The notes: generated from the sequence alone by a model not told the origin. Shown: positions 9,330-19,946, counted from the first letter of the stretch. The stretch: DNA of 64,000 nucleotides from Xanthomonas hortorum pv. pelargonii (GCF_024499015.1 NZ_CP098604.1:682001-746000); one strand, 5' to 3'. A program made the numbers and translations.

Positions 9330-10106
9330 GTGGCATCGCCTGCCATGCATCCAGAACCCTCCGCTGCCGCCGTGCCGCGCCACATCGCCATCATCATGGA
9401 TGGCAATGGGCGTTGGGCGCAGCGTCGGCGCCGTCCGCGCATGATCGGCCATCGCGCGGGCGCGCGTGCGGTCAATCGCACCATCGATTTCTGCCTGGAA
9501 AAAGGCGTCTTGGCGCTGACCCTGTTCGCGTTCTCCAGTGAAAACTGGGGCCGGCCGCAGGAGGAAGTCGATGCCTTGATGAAACTGTTCCTGCATGCGC
9601 TCGATCGCGAGGTCGACGAACTGCAGCGGCGTGGCGTGCAAGTGCGCTTCATCGGCGACCGCAGCCGCTTTGCCGCGCCATTGCGCGAGCGCATGGCCGG
9701 TGCCGAGCGCATCACCGCCGCCAACTCGCGGCTGGTGCTGAGCATCGCTGCCAGCTACGGCGGCCGCCAGGACATCGCGCTGGCCGCACGTGCACTGGCC
9801 GAAGAAGTGGCTGCCGGCCGTCTGCAGCCGCAGCAGATCGACGAAGCCCTTCTGGCCAGCCGGATCGCATTGGCCGACCTGCCGGCACCGGATCTGTTCA
9901 TCCGCACCGGTGGTGACACCCGCATCAGCAATTTCCTGTTGTGGCAGCTGGCCTACACCGAACTGTGGTTCACCGAAACCCTGTGGCCGGAGTTCGATGC
10001 CGCGGTGCTGCAGCAGGCGCTGGACGACTATGCCGGGCGCGAACGTCGCTTCGGCCTGACCAGTGCCCAGATTGCCGACAAGGCGACAGAGGCCTCCTCC
10101 GCATGA
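9330..10106 (+). CDS. uppS: Undecaprenyl diphosphate synthase
   Basis: A cis-prenyltransferase that extends FPP with eight IPP units to make the lipid carrier for peptidoglycan and O-antigen. Seen: [14 protein letters not shown] (catalytic Asp in MDGNGRWA), [24 protein letters not shown], and the C-terminal signature [19 protein letters not shown] with LAYTELWF. 258 residues. The GTG at 9330, 2 nt after the frr stop, is the longest start; the ATG at 9345 is also possible and would trim five residues. The stop overlaps the cdsA ATG (ATGA). Confidence 0.96.
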   Translation: MASPAMHPEPSAAAVPRHIAIIMDGNGRWAQRRRRPRMIGHRAGARAVNRTIDFCLEKGVLALTLFAFSSENWGRPQEEVDALMKLFLHALDREVDELQRRGVQVRFIGDRSRFAAPLRERMAGAERITAANSRLVLSIAASYGGRQDIALAARALAEEVAAGRLQPQQIDEALLASRIALADLPAPDLFIRTGGDTRISNFLLWQLAYTELWFTETLWPEFDAAVLQQALDDYAGRERRFGLTSAQIADKATEASSA

Positions 10107-10930
10107 CCAAGACCCGCGTGATTGCCGCGTTGATCATGGCGCCGCTCGCCATCTGCGCGATCGTGCTGCTGCCGACCCAATGGCTGGCAGCGCTGGCGGC
10201 GATCCTGTTCCTGACCGGCCTGTGGGAGTGGCTCAAGCTGTCCGGCATCGACGACAGCCTGCCGCGCACCGTGCTGCTGATGCTCAATCTGCTGCTGATG
10301 GTGCTGATGGTGTGGGCGTCGGCCGGCTCCATGGTGCTGTTCCAGATTGCCGCGTTGGTGGGCGTGGCCTGGTGGCTGCTGGCCTTGCTCTGGCTGCGCT
10401 TTTTCACCTTTGGCGCAGACCACGGCAACGGCCAGGCGCGTGCGCTCAAGCTGGCCGCCGGCACGCTGGCGGTGCTGCCGGCCTGGGCCGCGCTGGTGCT
10501 GCTGCATGCCAATCCGGACAAGGGCAATCTGTGGTTGCTGACCGCGCTGACCATGGTGTGGGCGGCCGATTCGGGCGCGTATTTCGCCGGTCGCGCATTC
10601 GGCAAGCACAAGCTGGCGCCGCGGGTCAGCCCGAACAAGACCATCGAAGGCCTGCTCGGCGGCATGGTTGCCGGTATTGCGGTGGCCTGCGCGTTCGGCT
10701 GGCTGGCCGGGTTGACGCTGGCGCACGTGCCGCAGTTGATCCTGGTGGCGGCTGTGGCGGTGCTGGCCTCGGTGCTGGGCGACCTGTTCGAGAGCCTGCT
10801 CAAGCGCCACGCCGGCGCCAAGGATTCGGGCGCGGTGATTCCGGGCCACGGCGGCGTGCTGGATCGCATCGATGGCGTGCTCGCCGCCCTGCCGGTGTTC
10901 GCACTCGGCAAGGAAATTCTCGGATTCTAG
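10103..10930 (+). CDS. cdsA: Phosphatidate cytidylyltransferase
   Basis: An integral membrane enzyme making CDP-diacylglycerol from phosphatidate and CTP, the entry to all phospholipids. 275 residues with about eight hydrophobic segments. The CDP-DAG synthase signature is present near the C-terminus: [20 protein letters not shown], followed by GVLDRIDG. An upstream conserved block reads [19 protein letters not shown] and SPNKTIEG. The ATG overlaps the uppS stop, so the two are coupled; dxr starts 2 nt after its stop. Confidence 0.95.
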   Translation: MTKTRVIAALIMAPLAICAIVLLPTQWLAALAAILFLTGLWEWLKLSGIDDSLPRTVLLMLNLLLMVLMVWASAGSMVLFQIAALVGVAWWLLALLWLRFFTFGADHGNGQARALKLAAGTLAVLPAWAALVLLHANPDKGNLWLLTALTMVWAADSGAYFAGRAFGKHKLAPRVSPNKTIEGLLGGMVAGIAVACAFGWLAGLTLAHVPQLILVAAVAVLASVLGDLFESLLKRHAGAKDSGAVIPGHGGVLDRIDGVLAALPVFALGKEILGF

Positions 10931-10932
10931 GC

Positions 10933-12123
10933 ATGGCTGGCTCTTCTCTCCGTCAGGTCGCCGTGTTCGGCGCCACCGGCTCGATCGGTGCGTCGGCATT
11001 GGATGTGATCGCCCGTCACCCCGAGCGGCTGCGCGCCAGCGTGCTGTCGGCCGGTAACAAGGTCGAGGCATTGCTGGCGCTATGCGCCGCGCATCGGCCT
11101 GCGCATGCGGTGATTGCCGACCACTCCCTGTACCCGGCGCTGCGCGATGGCTTGCGTGCGGCCGGCCTGGCCACGCAGGCACATGCCGGTAGCGAGGCGC
11201 TGGATGCGCTGGCCGGCAGCGATGCCTGCGACACCGTGGTGGCCGCCATCGTGGGCGCCGCCGGCCTGCCTTCGACCCTGGCCGCCGCCCGCGCCGGCAA
11301 GCGCCTGCTGCTGGCCAACAAGGAATCGCTGGTGCTGGCCGGCGAGCTGCTGACCCGCACCGCGGCGGCGGCGGGCGCGGAGATCATACCGATCGACAGC
11401 GAACACAGCGCCATCTTCCAGTGCCTGCGCTCCTGCGACGCCAGCCGTGGCGTGCGGCGGGTGATCCTGACCGCCTCCGGCGGCCCGTTCCGTGGCTGGG
11501 AGCGCGCCGCGCTGGGCGCGGTCACCCCGGCGCAAGCGGTCGCGCATCCCAAATGGTCGATGGGTCCGAAGATTTCGGTGGACTCGGCCACGCTGATGAA
11601 CAAGGGCCTGGAAGTCATCGAGGCGCACCATCTGTTCGGCCTGCCTGGCGCGCAGATCGATGTGCTGGTGCACCCGCAAAGCCTGGTGCATTCGCTGGTC
11701 GAATTTGTCGACGGCTCCACCCTGGCCCAGCTTGGCCTGCCGGACATGCGCACCACCCTGGCGGTCGGTCTAGCATGGCCGGAGCGGGTGGAATCGGGCG
11801 TTGCCGGGCTGGACCTGCTGGCCCAGGGGCGACTGGATTTCGAGGCACCGGACACCGCCGCATTTCCGTGTCTGCGGCTGGCCTGGGAGGCACTGGAGGC
11901 CGGTGGAACCGCGCCAGCGATCCTGAACGCGGCCAACGAAGTGGCTGTTTCAGCCTTTCTTCAGGGCCAAGTGGGTTTCCTAGCGATCCCAGCGTTGGTC
12001 GAACACACACTGACAACGCTCCCACGGCACAATGCCGACACCCTCGACACCCTTCTTTCTGCCGATGCCCAAGCCCGGCAGATCACTGAACGCGCCCTCG
12101 CCCATCATTCCCTTCATGCCTGA
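10933..12123 (+). CDS. dxr: 1-deoxy-D-xylulose-5-phosphate reductoisomerase
   Basis: The second enzyme of the MEP isoprenoid pathway: NADPH-dependent rearrangement and reduction of DXP to MEP. Seen: NADPH-binding [30 protein letters not shown], the metal-site segment [14 protein letters not shown], and substrate loop residues around [19 protein letters not shown]. 396 residues, the family norm. The ATG at 10933 lies two bases after the cdsA stop. Lying in one run with uppS, it links isoprenoid supply to undecaprenyl synthesis. Confidence 0.96.
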   Translation: MAGSSLRQVAVFGATGSIGASALDVIARHPERLRASVLSAGNKVEALLALCAAHRPAHAVIADHSLYPALRDGLRAAGLATQAHAGSEALDALAGSDACDTVVAAIVGAAGLPSTLAAARAGKRLLLANKESLVLAGELLTRTAAAAGAEIIPIDSEHSAIFQCLRSCDASRGVRRVILTASGGPFRGWERAALGAVTPAQAVAHPKWSMGPKISVDSATLMNKGLEVIEAHHLFGLPGAQIDVLVHPQSLVHSLVEFVDGSTLAQLGLPDMRTTLAVGLAWPERVESGVAGLDLLAQGRLDFEAPDTAAFPCLRLAWEALEAGGTAPAILNAANEVAVSAFLQGQVGFLAIPALVEHTLTTLPRHNADTLDTLLSADAQARQITERALAHHSLHA

Positions 12124-12149
12124 TCGATCCACGCAGCCGAGTTGCATCC

Positions 12150-13496
12150 ATGGGTGATTTCATCGGTTCGGTCTGGTGGATGATCGTCAGCCTGGGCGTG
12201 TTGGTGACGTTTCACGAATTCGGGCACTTCTGGGTCGCGCGCCGCTGCGGCGTCAAGGTGCTGCGCTTTTCGGTGGGCTTCGGCAAACCGTTGTGGATGC
12301 GCCGCGACCGCCACGGTACCGAGTTCGCGATCGCCGCGATTCCGTTGGGCGGCTACGTCAAGATGCTCGACGAGCGCGAAGGCGAGGTGCATCCGGCCGA
12401 GCAGGATCAGGCCTTCAATCGCAAGACGGTGTGGCAGCGCATCGCCATTGTCGCGGCCGGCCCGATCGCCAACCTGTTGCTGTGCATGGCGATGCTGTGG
12501 GCGATGTTCGTGGTCGGCAAGCAGGATTATTCGGCCACCGTCGGCCGTGCCGATGGCCTGGCTGCCGAAGCCGGGCTGACGCCTGGCGAGCGCATCGTGC
12601 GGATCGACGACCGCAACGTGAGCAGCTGGAGCGATGCCAGCATGCAGCTCACCACCGCAGCGATGGACAGGCGCGATATCCGCGTGCTGACCGCCGCCGA
12701 CGGCGCCGGCAACAGTGAGCACACCCTGCGCCTGTCGCAGCTGCCGGCCGGTTTCGACGAGCGCCGCGTGGCCGCGCTGGCCGGCATCGGCTGGCAGTTC
12801 ATGCTGCAGCCGCCGGTGGTGGGTCAGGTGGTCGCCGGCTCTGCGGCCGAGGGCCTGCTCAAGCCGGGCGACCGCATCGTGGCCATCGATGGCCAGCCGA
12901 TCCGCTCGGCCGACGAGATTCCTGCCCAGCTGCAGACGCTTGGCGCGCAGGGCGGAAACGGCATGATCGAGGTCGCACGCGGCGAAGACCGGCTGGCGCT
13001 GGAAATTGCCCCGCGCAAATCACCGCAAGGACAGTGGATGCTGGGCGTGGGGTTTGCCCCCACACCAGCCCCGGCCTACGACAGCCGCCAGCAGTACGGC
13101 CTGTTCGCCGCCGTCCCTGCCGCCATCCGCGAAACCGGCAAGATGACCGCCGATTCGCTGGGCATGATGAAGCGCATGCTGACCGGCCAGGCCTCGGTGA
13201 AAAACATCTCCGGCCCGGTCACAATTGCGCGCGCCGCCAATGCCTCGGCCGAACGCGGGCTCGACTGGTTCCTGTATTTCCTGGGATTGCTGTCGCTCAG
13301 CCTGGCGATCATCAACCTGATGCCTATCCCGATCTTGGACGGTGGGCATCTGCTGTATTACCTTATCGAGTTGATCAAGGGCAGCCCGATCAGCGAACGG
13401 GCCATGATTGCCGGGCAATATGTCGGCCTGGCGCTCCTGGCAGGGCTGATGGGACTGGCGTTCTACAACGACATCCTCGGCCTGCTTCCACGATGA
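12150..13496 (+). CDS. rseP: RIP zinc metalloprotease (sigmaE pathway site-2 protease)
   Basis: A membrane-embedded site-2 protease that cleaves anti-sigma RseA within the membrane after DegS, releasing sigmaE. 448 residues. Seen: the catalytic HEFGH motif in the first membrane segment (~residues 22-26), FGKPLW, the GGYVKMLDE membrane-associated strand, two PDZ domains in the middle (GEAAGLTPGERI-like near 135 and AAEGLLKPGDRIVAIDGQPI near 230), and the second metal-ligand motif NLMPIPILDGGHLLYY near the C-terminus. Precedes bamA, as in other gammaproteobacteria. Confidence 0.96.
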   Translation: MGDFIGSVWWMIVSLGVLVTFHEFGHFWVARRCGVKVLRFSVGFGKPLWMRRDRHGTEFAIAAIPLGGYVKMLDEREGEVHPAEQDQAFNRKTVWQRIAIVAAGPIANLLLCMAMLWAMFVVGKQDYSATVGRADGLAAEAGLTPGERIVRIDDRNVSSWSDASMQLTTAAMDRRDIRVLTAADGAGNSEHTLRLSQLPAGFDERRVAALAGIGWQFMLQPPVVGQVVAGSAAEGLLKPGDRIVAIDGQPIRSADEIPAQLQTLGAQGGNGMIEVARGEDRLALEIAPRKSPQGQWMLGVGFAPTPAPAYDSRQQYGLFAAVPAAIRETGKMTADSLGMMKRMLTGQASVKNISGPVTIARAANASAERGLDWFLYFLGLLSLSLAIINLMPIPILDGGHLLYYLIELIKGSPISERAMIAGQYVGLALLAGLMGLAFYNDILGLLPR

Positions 13497-13579
13497 ACCT
13501 GCTCCACCCTTTCCGCCTGTTGTCGTCGTCATACGTCGGCATCCAGCAACACCCGAAATCGACTCCAACCGGATGTGAC

Positions 13580-15946
13580 ATGACGCGTCTTCCCACTCGC
13601 CGCCTGCTTGCCCTCGCTCTTGCCGCCGGCCTCAGCCTGCCAGCCCTCGCCCTGGCGGCCGAGCCGTTCGTTGCCAGCGACATCCGCGTCGACGGCCTGC
13701 AGCGCATTGCCTCCGGCACCGTATTCACCTATCTGCCGGTGAATCGCGGCGACACCGTGGACGATGGCAAGGTTGCCGACTCGATCCGCGCGCTGTACCG
13801 CACCGGCTTCTTCGAAGACGTGCAGCTGGATCGCCAGGGCAACATCCTGGTGATCACGGTCAAGGAACGCCCGGCGATCAACAAGCTCACCGTGACCGGC
13901 AACAAGGACATCAAGTCCGAAGAGCTGCTCAAGGGCCTGGGCGACATCGGCCTGACCGAAGGCGGCACCTTCGACCGCCTGAGCCTGGACCGCGTGACCC
14001 AGGAACTGACCCGCCAGTACAACAACCGCGGCAAGTACAACGTCGAGATCACCCCGACGGTGAGCCCGCTGGATCGCAACCGCGTGGACGTGGCCATCGC
14101 GATCAAGGAAGGCAAGGCGGCCAAGATCCGCCACGTCAACCTGATCGGTACCGAGAAGTTCGCCAACGAGGACATCCTGGAAAACTGGGAATCCAAGGAG
14201 CACAACTGGGCCTCGTGGTATCGCCGCGACGACCAATACTCCAAGGAAAAGATGTCCGGCGACCTGGAGAAGCTCAACTCCTGGTACCTAGACCGCGGCT
14301 ACGTGGACTTCAGCATCGACTCCACTCAGGTTTCGATCAGCCCCGACAAACGCGACATGTTCGTCAGCGCCGGCGTCACCGAGGGCGAGCAGTACAAGAT
14401 TTCCGAGATCAAGGTCACCGGCGACACCGTGTTGCCGCAGGCCGACATCGAGCGCCTGGTCATTCCCAAGGCCGGCGACATCTTCTCGCGCGCGTTGCTG
14501 GAATACACCTCCGATGCGATCACCAACACGCTGAGCAACGTCGGTTACGCGTTCGCCAAGGTCAACCCGATCCCGACGCCGAACCGCGAGGACCGCACCG
14601 TTGCGGTGAACCTGCAGGTAGTACCGGGCCCGCGCGTGACCGTGCGCCGCATCCTGTACAAGGGCAACAGCCGCACCTCCGACGAAGTGTTGCGCCGCGA
14701 AATGCGCCAGTTCGAAAACACCTGGTACTCGCAGGCGGCGATCGACCGTTCCAAGATCCGTCTGCAGCGCCTGGGCTACTTCGAGAGCGTGGACGTGGAA
14801 ACGCCGGCCGTGCCGGGTAGCAACGACCAGGTCGACGTGGTCTACAACGTCAAGGAAACCACCTCCGGCAGCTTCGTGTTCGGCCTGGGTTACTCGCAGA
14901 GCTTCGGTGTGACCACCTCGGTGCAGTTGTCGCAGAACAACTTCCTGGGCGGCGGCAACCGCGTGGCCGTGGAAGCCTCGCGCAGCACCTTCCAGCAGCG
15001 TTACGCGTTCTCCTACACCAACCCGTTCTTTACCGACGACGGCGTGTCGCTGGGCTACAACCTGTCCTGGCGCGCACTCGACTACTCGGACTTCAACACC
15101 GCGCAGTTCAACAGCAAGAATGGTTCGGCGCAGGTGGTGTTCGGCGTGCCGATCACCGAGAACGATACCGTCTCGGCAATGGTCGGCATCGACAGCAATC
15201 AGATCACCACCTTCCCGGGCACGACGCCGCGGGCGATCATCGATTACATCGATGCGATCGGCACCCGCACCTTCCACGCCTGGCGGACCGAGCTGGGCTG
15301 GGCGCGCGATACCCGCAACGACTTCTTCATGCCGACCCGCGGCATGTATCAGCGCGTGGGTCTGGAAACCACCCTGCCCGGCTCCACGGTCGAGTACTAC
15401 AAGCTCAATTACCAGATCTCCAACTACTGGCCGATCATTCCGGCGATCGTGTTGAACACGCGCTTCGAACTGGGCTATGGCGACAGCTACGGCAACGACA
15501 GCACGCGTGTGGTGACCGATGGCAATGGCGTGTCACGCACCATCACCGCCACCGGCCTGCCGTTCTACGAGAACTTCTATGCCGGCGGCACCAACTCGGT
15601 GCGCGGCTTCGAAGACAACACCCTAGGCCCGCGTTCGGAAACCATCAACGGATTCAATCGCGGCCAGCCGCTCGGTGGCTCGTTCAAGACCGTGGGCTCG
15701 GTGGAAATGTATTTCCCCAAGCTGTTCGACAGCCCGTCGGCGCGCGTGTCGGCATTCTTCGACTTCGGTAACGTGTACAGCGGCGTGGACAACTTCAAGG
15801 CCAACGAACTGCGTGCGTCCACCGGCGTGGCGTTGCTGTGGCGCGCACCGGTCGGCCCCATCTCGATCAGCTATGCGTTCCCGTTGAAGAAGGAAGACAA
15901 CGACGAGATCGAACGTCTGCAGTTCACCTTCGGCGGCCAGTTCTAA
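13580..15946 (+). CDS. bamA: Outer membrane protein assembly factor BamA
   Basis: The central subunit of the BAM complex that folds beta-barrel proteins into the outer membrane. 788 residues from the ATG at 13580. That start is preferred because it gives a clean signal peptide (MTRLPTRRLLALALAAGLSL...ALA) before EPFVASDIRVDGLQRI. The in-frame ATG at 13493 overlaps the rseP stop and would add 29 residues ahead of the signal. Five POTRA domains follow (about residues 28-430, each with an IRVDG/VRHVNLIG-type strand), then the 16-strand barrel with the conserved VRGFEDNTLGPR loop (VRGF family motif). The C-terminal aromatic is Phe (QFTFGGQF). Ended by a strong terminator. Confidence 0.96.
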   Translation: MTRLPTRRLLALALAAGLSLPALALAAEPFVASDIRVDGLQRIASGTVFTYLPVNRGDTVDDGKVADSIRALYRTGFFEDVQLDRQGNILVITVKERPAINKLTVTGNKDIKSEELLKGLGDIGLTEGGTFDRLSLDRVTQELTRQYNNRGKYNVEITPTVSPLDRNRVDVAIAIKEGKAAKIRHVNLIGTEKFANEDILENWESKEHNWASWYRRDDQYSKEKMSGDLEKLNSWYLDRGYVDFSIDSTQVSISPDKRDMFVSAGVTEGEQYKISEIKVTGDTVLPQADIERLVIPKAGDIFSRALLEYTSDAITNTLSNVGYAFAKVNPIPTPNREDRTVAVNLQVVPGPRVTVRRILYKGNSRTSDEVLRREMRQFENTWYSQAAIDRSKIRLQRLGYFESVDVETPAVPGSNDQVDVVYNVKETTSGSFVFGLGYSQSFGVTTSVQLSQNNFLGGGNRVAVEASRSTFQQRYAFSYTNPFFTDDGVSLGYNLSWRALDYSDFNTAQFNSKNGSAQVVFGVPITENDTVSAMVGIDSNQITTFPGTTPRAIIDYIDAIGTRTFHAWRTELGWARDTRNDFFMPTRGMYQRVGLETTLPGSTVEYYKLNYQISNYWPIIPAIVLNTRFELGYGDSYGNDSTRVVTDGNGVSRTITATGLPFYENFYAGGTNSVRGFEDNTLGPRSETINGFNRGQPLGGSFKTVGSVEMYFPKLFDSPSARVSAFFDFGNVYSGVDNFKANELRASTGVALLWRAPVGPISISYAFPLKKEDNDEIERLQFTFGGQF

Positions 15947-15958
15947 AGGCAGCAGGCA

Positions 15959-15997
15959 AAACAATGGCGGCCCGAACTTCGGGCCGCCATTGTTTGT
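15959..15997 (+). terminator. Rho-independent terminator after bamA
   Basis: A 15-bp perfect stem (15961-15975 with 15979-15993) with a 3-nt loop, ending in TTGTTTG. Its A-rich left flank means it could also serve the convergent small gene. Confidence 0.85.
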
Positions 15998-16025
15998 TTG
16001 ACTGCTTCCCGTCTGAAACCCGGAC

Positions 16026-16217
16026 TTAGAAGTAGGTGTTCCAGACGTTGCCCAGGCAGGTGGCGGTGGCGCCCCAATCGGACGAGTCCACGCACTGGAT
16101 CTGCTGGTCCCAGAAGCCCTGAGCGTTGGCGCGCTGTTCTGTGAAGTCGTCGGCCGAGGCACTGGCAACCGCGCCCAGCAGGATCACGCTTCCGAAAATG
16201 GAGAGGACAGTTTTCAT
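16026..16217 (-). CDS. Small secreted protein, 63 residues
   Basis: I do not recognise the family. The predicted protein has a clear signal peptide (MKTVLSIFGSVILLGAVASASA) and a ~41-residue mature part with two Cys (QIQCVDSS and TATCLGN) that could form one disulfide, ending in WNTYF. The ATG at 16217 has an SD-like AGGAAAAG upstream on the minus strand; a longer in-frame start would run the signal peptide internal. It lies antisense between bamA and lpxD, where many gammaproteobacteria carry skp. A periplasmic location is inferred. Confidence 0.65.
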   Translation of the reverse strand: MKTVLSIFGSVILLGAVASASADDFTEQRANAQGFWDQQIQCVDSSDWGATATCLGNVWNTYF

Positions 16218-16344
16218 ATGCTTTTCCTGGGTTCGCCGCACAGTTGCGGCCCAGCCAGAGATACGCCCGACTGTTTGGCAAACATTTGGCAACGTTTTTT
16301 TTCCGTAAAACCAGCTACTTACCGTTTACGCGAGGTTCACCCTG

Positions 16345-17358
16345 ATGCGCTTGACCGCCAGTGCGATTGCCGAACAATTTGGGTTGACCGTCGTTGGCGA
16401 CGGCACCACGGAAGTCACCGGTGTCGCCACCCTGGCGCATGCCGGCGCGGGGCAGCTGAGCTTCCTGTCCAACCCACGCTATCGGCCGCAGCTGGCTGAC
16501 ACTCAGGCAGCCATCGTTGTCCTGCGTGCCGACGATGCGCAAGCCGCGCGCGGCACCGCGTTGGTCGCCAAGGATCCCTATACCGCGTTCGCCAAGATCG
16601 CCGCCTTGTTCGATGTGGCGCCGGTGCGCGAACCGGGCATCCATCCCTTGGCGGTGCTCGACCCCACCGCTCAGGTCTCGCCGAGCGCGCATGTCGGCCC
16701 GTTCGTCAGCATCGGCGCGCGCAGCCGCGTGGGCGATGGTTGCGTGATCGGCACCGGCAGCATCATCGGCGAAGACTGCGTGGTGGATGCCGGCAGCGAA
16801 CTGATCGCCCGCGTCACCCTGGTGACCCGCGTGCGGCTGGGCAAGCGGGTGCGCATTCACCCCGGCGCAGTGATCGGCGCAGACGGTTTCGGCCTGGCGA
16901 TGGATGCCGGCCACTGGATCAAAGTGCCGCAACTGGGCGGTGTGGTGATCGGCGACGATTGCGAGATTGGCGCCAACACCTGCATCGACCGCGGCGCGCT
17001 GGAAGACACCGTGCTCGAAGAAGACGTGCGCGTGGATAACCTGGTGCAGATTGCGCACAACTGCCATATCGGTGCGCATAGCGCGATCGCCGGCTGCACC
17101 GGCATTGCCGGCAGCGCCAAGATCGGCCGTTATTGCCTGCTTGGCGGGCATGTCGGCGTGGTCGGGCACCTGGAGATCTGCGACAAGGTCGTGATCACCG
17201 GCAAATCGGTGGTGCGCAATTCCATCCATGAGCCGGGCGAGTATTCGTCCGGCACCCCTCTCACCGACAATCGCACGTGGCGCAAGAATGCCGCGCGCTT
17301 CAAACAACTCGATGTGCTGGCAAGGCGCATTCTGGCTGTGGGCAAGGAGAAAGAATGA
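16345..17358 (+). CDS. lpxD: UDP-3-O-(3-hydroxyacyl)glucosamine N-acyltransferase
   Basis: Third step of lipid A synthesis: transfers a 3-hydroxyacyl chain from ACP to the 2-amino group of UDP-3-O-acyl-glucosamine. 337 residues. An N-terminal uridine-binding domain (SASAIAEQFGLTVVGDG-like start, QLSFLSNPRY) is followed by a left-handed beta helix of hexapeptide repeats from ~residue 100. The catalytic His region is around VDNLVQIAHNCHIGAHSAIAG. The C-terminal helix is amphipathic. The ATG at 16345 begins the family-conforming N-terminus MRLTASAIAEQFG. Overlaps fabZ by 4 nt. Confidence 0.96.
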   Translation: MRLTASAIAEQFGLTVVGDGTTEVTGVATLAHAGAGQLSFLSNPRYRPQLADTQAAIVVLRADDAQAARGTALVAKDPYTAFAKIAALFDVAPVREPGIHPLAVLDPTAQVSPSAHVGPFVSIGARSRVGDGCVIGTGSIIGEDCVVDAGSELIARVTLVTRVRLGKRVRIHPGAVIGADGFGLAMDAGHWIKVPQLGGVVIGDDCEIGANTCIDRGALEDTVLEEDVRVDNLVQIAHNCHIGAHSAIAGCTGIAGSAKIGRYCLLGGHVGVVGHLEICDKVVITGKSVVRNSIHEPGEYSSGTPLTDNRTWRKNAARFKQLDVLARRILAVGKEKE

Positions 17359-17813
17359 GTTACCCCACGTATGAGCTGCCGATCGACGTCAGTCAGATCC
17401 AGACGCTGCTCCCGCATCGTTACCCGTTTCTGCTGGTCGACCGGGTCCTCGAACTCGATCTGGAAACCAAGTGGATCGTGGCGCAGAAGAACGTCACCAT
17501 CAACGAGCCGTTCTTCCAGGGCCACTTCCCGAACCGCCCGGTGATGCCTGGCGTGCTGATCATCGAGGCGCTGGCGCAGGTCGGTGGCGTGATGACCCAA
17601 CTCGGTTTGGGCCGCGATGCGTTGTCGCAGTTGTTCTACATGGTCAAGGTCGACAACGCCCGCTTCAACAAGCAGGTGATCCCGGGCGATGTATTGATCA
17701 TGGAGGTGAAGATGAAGCGCCTGATCCGTAACGTGGGATGCTTCTACGGCGAGGCCAAGGTCGATGGCGAAGTGGTGGCCAGTGCCGAGGTGATGTGCGC
17801 CGGCGCCAAGTAA
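17355..17813 (+). CDS. fabZ: 3-hydroxyacyl-[ACP] dehydratase FabZ
   Basis: Dehydrates 3-hydroxyacyl-ACP in fatty-acid elongation and so competes with lipid A enzymes for the 3-hydroxyacyl pool. 152 residues, hot-dog fold: [17 protein letters not shown] contains the catalytic His, and [22 protein letters not shown] the catalytic Glu helix. Its ATG overlaps the lpxD stop (ATGA). The lpxD-fabZ-lpxA-lpxB order is the classic gene set. Confidence 0.96.
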   Translation: MSYPTYELPIDVSQIQTLLPHRYPFLLVDRVLELDLETKWIVAQKNVTINEPFFQGHFPNRPVMPGVLIIEALAQVGGVMTQLGLGRDALSQLFYMVKVDNARFNKQVIPGDVLIMEVKMKRLIRNVGCFYGEAKVDGEVVASAEVMCAGAK

Positions 17814-17838
17814 TGACCCGCTTTCGGAGTAAGACACG

Positions 17839-18630
17839 ATGCGTGATTCGACACCTTTGATTCATCCCACGGCGGTCATCGATCCCTTGGCAACGCTGGC
17901 CGACGACGTCCGCGTCGGCGCGTTTTCGCTGATCGGCGCCGATGTGGAGATCGGCGCGGGCACCGAGGTCGGGCCGCATTGCTCGATCCATGGCCCGACC
18001 CGGATCGGCCGCAATAACCGCTTCATCGGCCACGCGGCGATCGGCGGCGAACCGCAGGACAAGAAGTACGCCGGCGAGCGCACCGAGCTGGTGATCGGGC
18101 ACGGCAATGTGATCCGCGAATTCGTCACCATCAATCGCGGCACCGGCGGCGGTGGCGGCATCACCGTGGTCGGCGACGACAACTGGATGCTGGCCTACAC
18201 GCACGTGGCGCACGACTGCCATGTGGGCAACCACTGCGTGTTTTCCAACAACACCACGCTGGCCGGCCACGTGACCGTGGGCGACTACGTGATCATCAGC
18301 GGCTTTGCCGGCGCGCATCAGTTCTGCAGGATCGGCGCGCACGCCTTCCTGGGCATGGGCGCGCTGACCAATGGCGACGTACCACCGTTCACCATGGTCG
18401 GCAGCGAATCGCTGGGCCGCCCGCGCGGCATCAATAGTGAGGGGCTCAAGCGTCGCGGCTTCGATGCCGAGCGCATCACCGCGATCAAGCGCGCCTACCG
18501 CACGCTGTACGTCGCCGGCCTGCCGCTGAGCGAGGCCAAACTGCAGCTGGCCGAACAGGCCAAGAGCAGCGAGGACGTGCGCGGGTTACTGGAGTTCATC
18601 GAAGCGGCGGAAAGGCCGTTGTTGCGATGA
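17839..18630 (+). CDS. lpxA: UDP-N-acetylglucosamine O-acyltransferase
   Basis: First step of lipid A synthesis. 263 residues made of a left-handed beta helix of hexapeptide repeats ([38 protein letters not shown]...) and a C-terminal helical domain ([20 protein letters not shown]). The catalytic-His neighbourhood [20 protein letters not shown] is intact (reads [12 protein letters not shown]). Starts 25 nt after fabZ and overlaps lpxB by 4 nt. Confidence 0.96.
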   Translation: MRDSTPLIHPTAVIDPLATLADDVRVGAFSLIGADVEIGAGTEVGPHCSIHGPTRIGRNNRFIGHAAIGGEPQDKKYAGERTELVIGHGNVIREFVTINRGTGGGGGITVVGDDNWMLAYTHVAHDCHVGNHCVFSNNTTLAGHVTVGDYVIISGFAGAHQFCRIGAHAFLGMGALTNGDVPPFTMVGSESLGRPRGINSEGLKRRGFDAERITAIKRAYRTLYVAGLPLSEAKLQLAEQAKSSEDVRGLLEFIEAAERPLLR

Positions 18631-19946
18631 CGGGAATCGGGAATCGGGAGTCGGGAATCGATGCAGGCGCGCACGACGACGCGTCTGTCGTCGGCCACCC
18701 GACGGCACTGCCGATTCCCCATTCCCCACTCCCGATTCCCAGCGCGCGCGAGCGCGCTCCACGCATCGCGCTGATCGCCGGCGAAGCCTCCGGCGACATC
18801 CTGGGTGCCGGGTTGATCGATGAATTGCGCCGCCGTTATCCGACCGCCGAATTCGTCGGCATCGGTGGCGATGCGATGCGCGGCGCCGGCTGCCAGACCT
18901 GGTTCGATGCCAGCGAGCTGGCGGTGATGGGCCTGACCGAAGTGCTGCAGCATCTGCCGCGGCTGTTGAAGCTGCGTCGTGCGTTTCGTGAGCGCGTGCT
19001 GGCCTGGAAGCCGGATGTGTTCATCGGCATCGACGCGCCCGATTTCAATCTTTCGGTCGAGCGCTGGCTCAAGCAGCGTGGCGTGCGCACCGTGCATTAC
19101 GTCAGTCCCTCGGTGTGGGCATGGCGCGAGAAGCGTGCGGAAAAGATCGGTGCCAGCGCCGACCTAGTGCTGTGCCTGTTTCCGATGGAGCCGCCGATCT
19201 ACGCCCGGCACGGCATCGATGCGCGGTTTGTCGGCCACCCGATGGCCGACGATATCGCCTACCAGGCCGATCGCGCGGCCGCGCGCGCCAAGTTGGGCCT
19301 GTCCGCCTCCAGCACCGTGCTGGCGGTGTTGCCAGGTAGCCGGCATGGCGAAATCAGCAAGCTCGGCGATACGTTTTTCCAGGCCGCCTGGCTGGTGTCC
19401 GAACATCTGCCCAACCTGCATGTGCTGGTACCGGCGGCCAACCCTGGCTGCAAGCAATTGCTGGCCGAACAGCTGTCGCACTCGTCGCTGCCGGTGCTGC
19501 GCTCGCACCTGCTCGACGGCCAGGCACGCACTGCGATGCTGGCTGCCGACGTAGTATTGCTGGCGTCCGGCACCGCCACCCTGGAGGCGATGCTGGTCAA
19601 GCGCCCGATGGTGGTCGGCTACAAGGTCGCCCCGCTCACCTACCGCATCGTCAAGACGCTGGGCCTGCTCAAGGTCAACCGCTACGCGCTGCCCAATATC
19701 CTGGCCAACGACGATCTGGCGCCCGAGCTGATGCAGGACGACTGCACCCCGGAGCGCCTGTGCGTGGCCCTGCTGGACTGGTTCAAGCACCCGGAGAAAG
19801 TCGCCGCGCTGCAGCCGCGTTATCTGGCCCTGCACGCAGAACTACGCCGCGACGCATCGGCACGCGCGGCCGATGCGGTGGCCGGGCTGCTGACGCAGCC
19901 GGAATCGGGAATCGGGAATCGGGAATCGGCAGGAGCCGGGCCATGA
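18627..19946 (+). CDS. lpxB: Lipid-A-disaccharide synthase with repeat-derived N-terminal extension
   Basis: A GT19 glycosyltransferase that condenses UDP-2,3-diacyl-GlcN with lipid X to give the lipid A disaccharide. 439 residues versus ~380 in E. coli. The enzyme core begins at ~residue 46 ([19 protein letters not shown]) and includes [22 protein letters not shown] and LPGSRHGEI. The first ~40 residues ([14 protein letters not shown]...[15 protein letters not shown]) are encoded by a forward and an inverted GGGAATC repeat. No ATG or GTG start exists between the repeat and the core, so the extension must be translated. The C-terminal tail ([16 protein letters not shown]) is again repeat-encoded. 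Activity should reside in the unaltered core. Confidence 0.94.
   Translation: MTGIGNRESGIDAGAHDDASVVGHPTALPIPHSPLPIPSARERAPRIALIAGEASGDILGAGLIDELRRRYPTAEFVGIGGDAMRGAGCQTWFDASELAVMGLTEVLQHLPRLLKLRRAFRERVLAWKPDVFIGIDAPDFNLSVERWLKQRGVRTVHYVSPSVWAWREKRAEKIGASADLVLCLFPMEPPIYARHGIDARFVGHPMADDIAYQADRAAARAKLGLSASSTVLAVLPGSRHGEISKLGDTFFQAAWLVSEHLPNLHVLVPAANPGCKQLLAEQLSHSSLPVLRSHLLDGQARTAMLAADVVLLASGTATLEAMLVKRPMVVGYKVAPLTYRIVKTLGLLKVNRYALPNILANDDLAPELMQDDCTPERLCVALLDWFKHPEKVAALQPRYLALHAELRRDASARAADAVAGLLTQPESGIGNRESAGAGP
18632..18742 (+). repeat. Inverted pair of GGGAATC heptamer runs inside lpxB
   Basis: A forward run (about four units, 18632-18660) and an inverted run (18713-18742) bracket ~50 nt and can fold into one long hairpin. 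Both lie inside the lpxB coding region. Confidence 0.8.

Noticed and set aside
13493..13579. Upstream ATG for bamA overlapping the rseP stop
   Set aside because: It would place 29 residues before a normal signal peptide; the start at 13580 is preferred, though the overlap start cannot be fully excluded.
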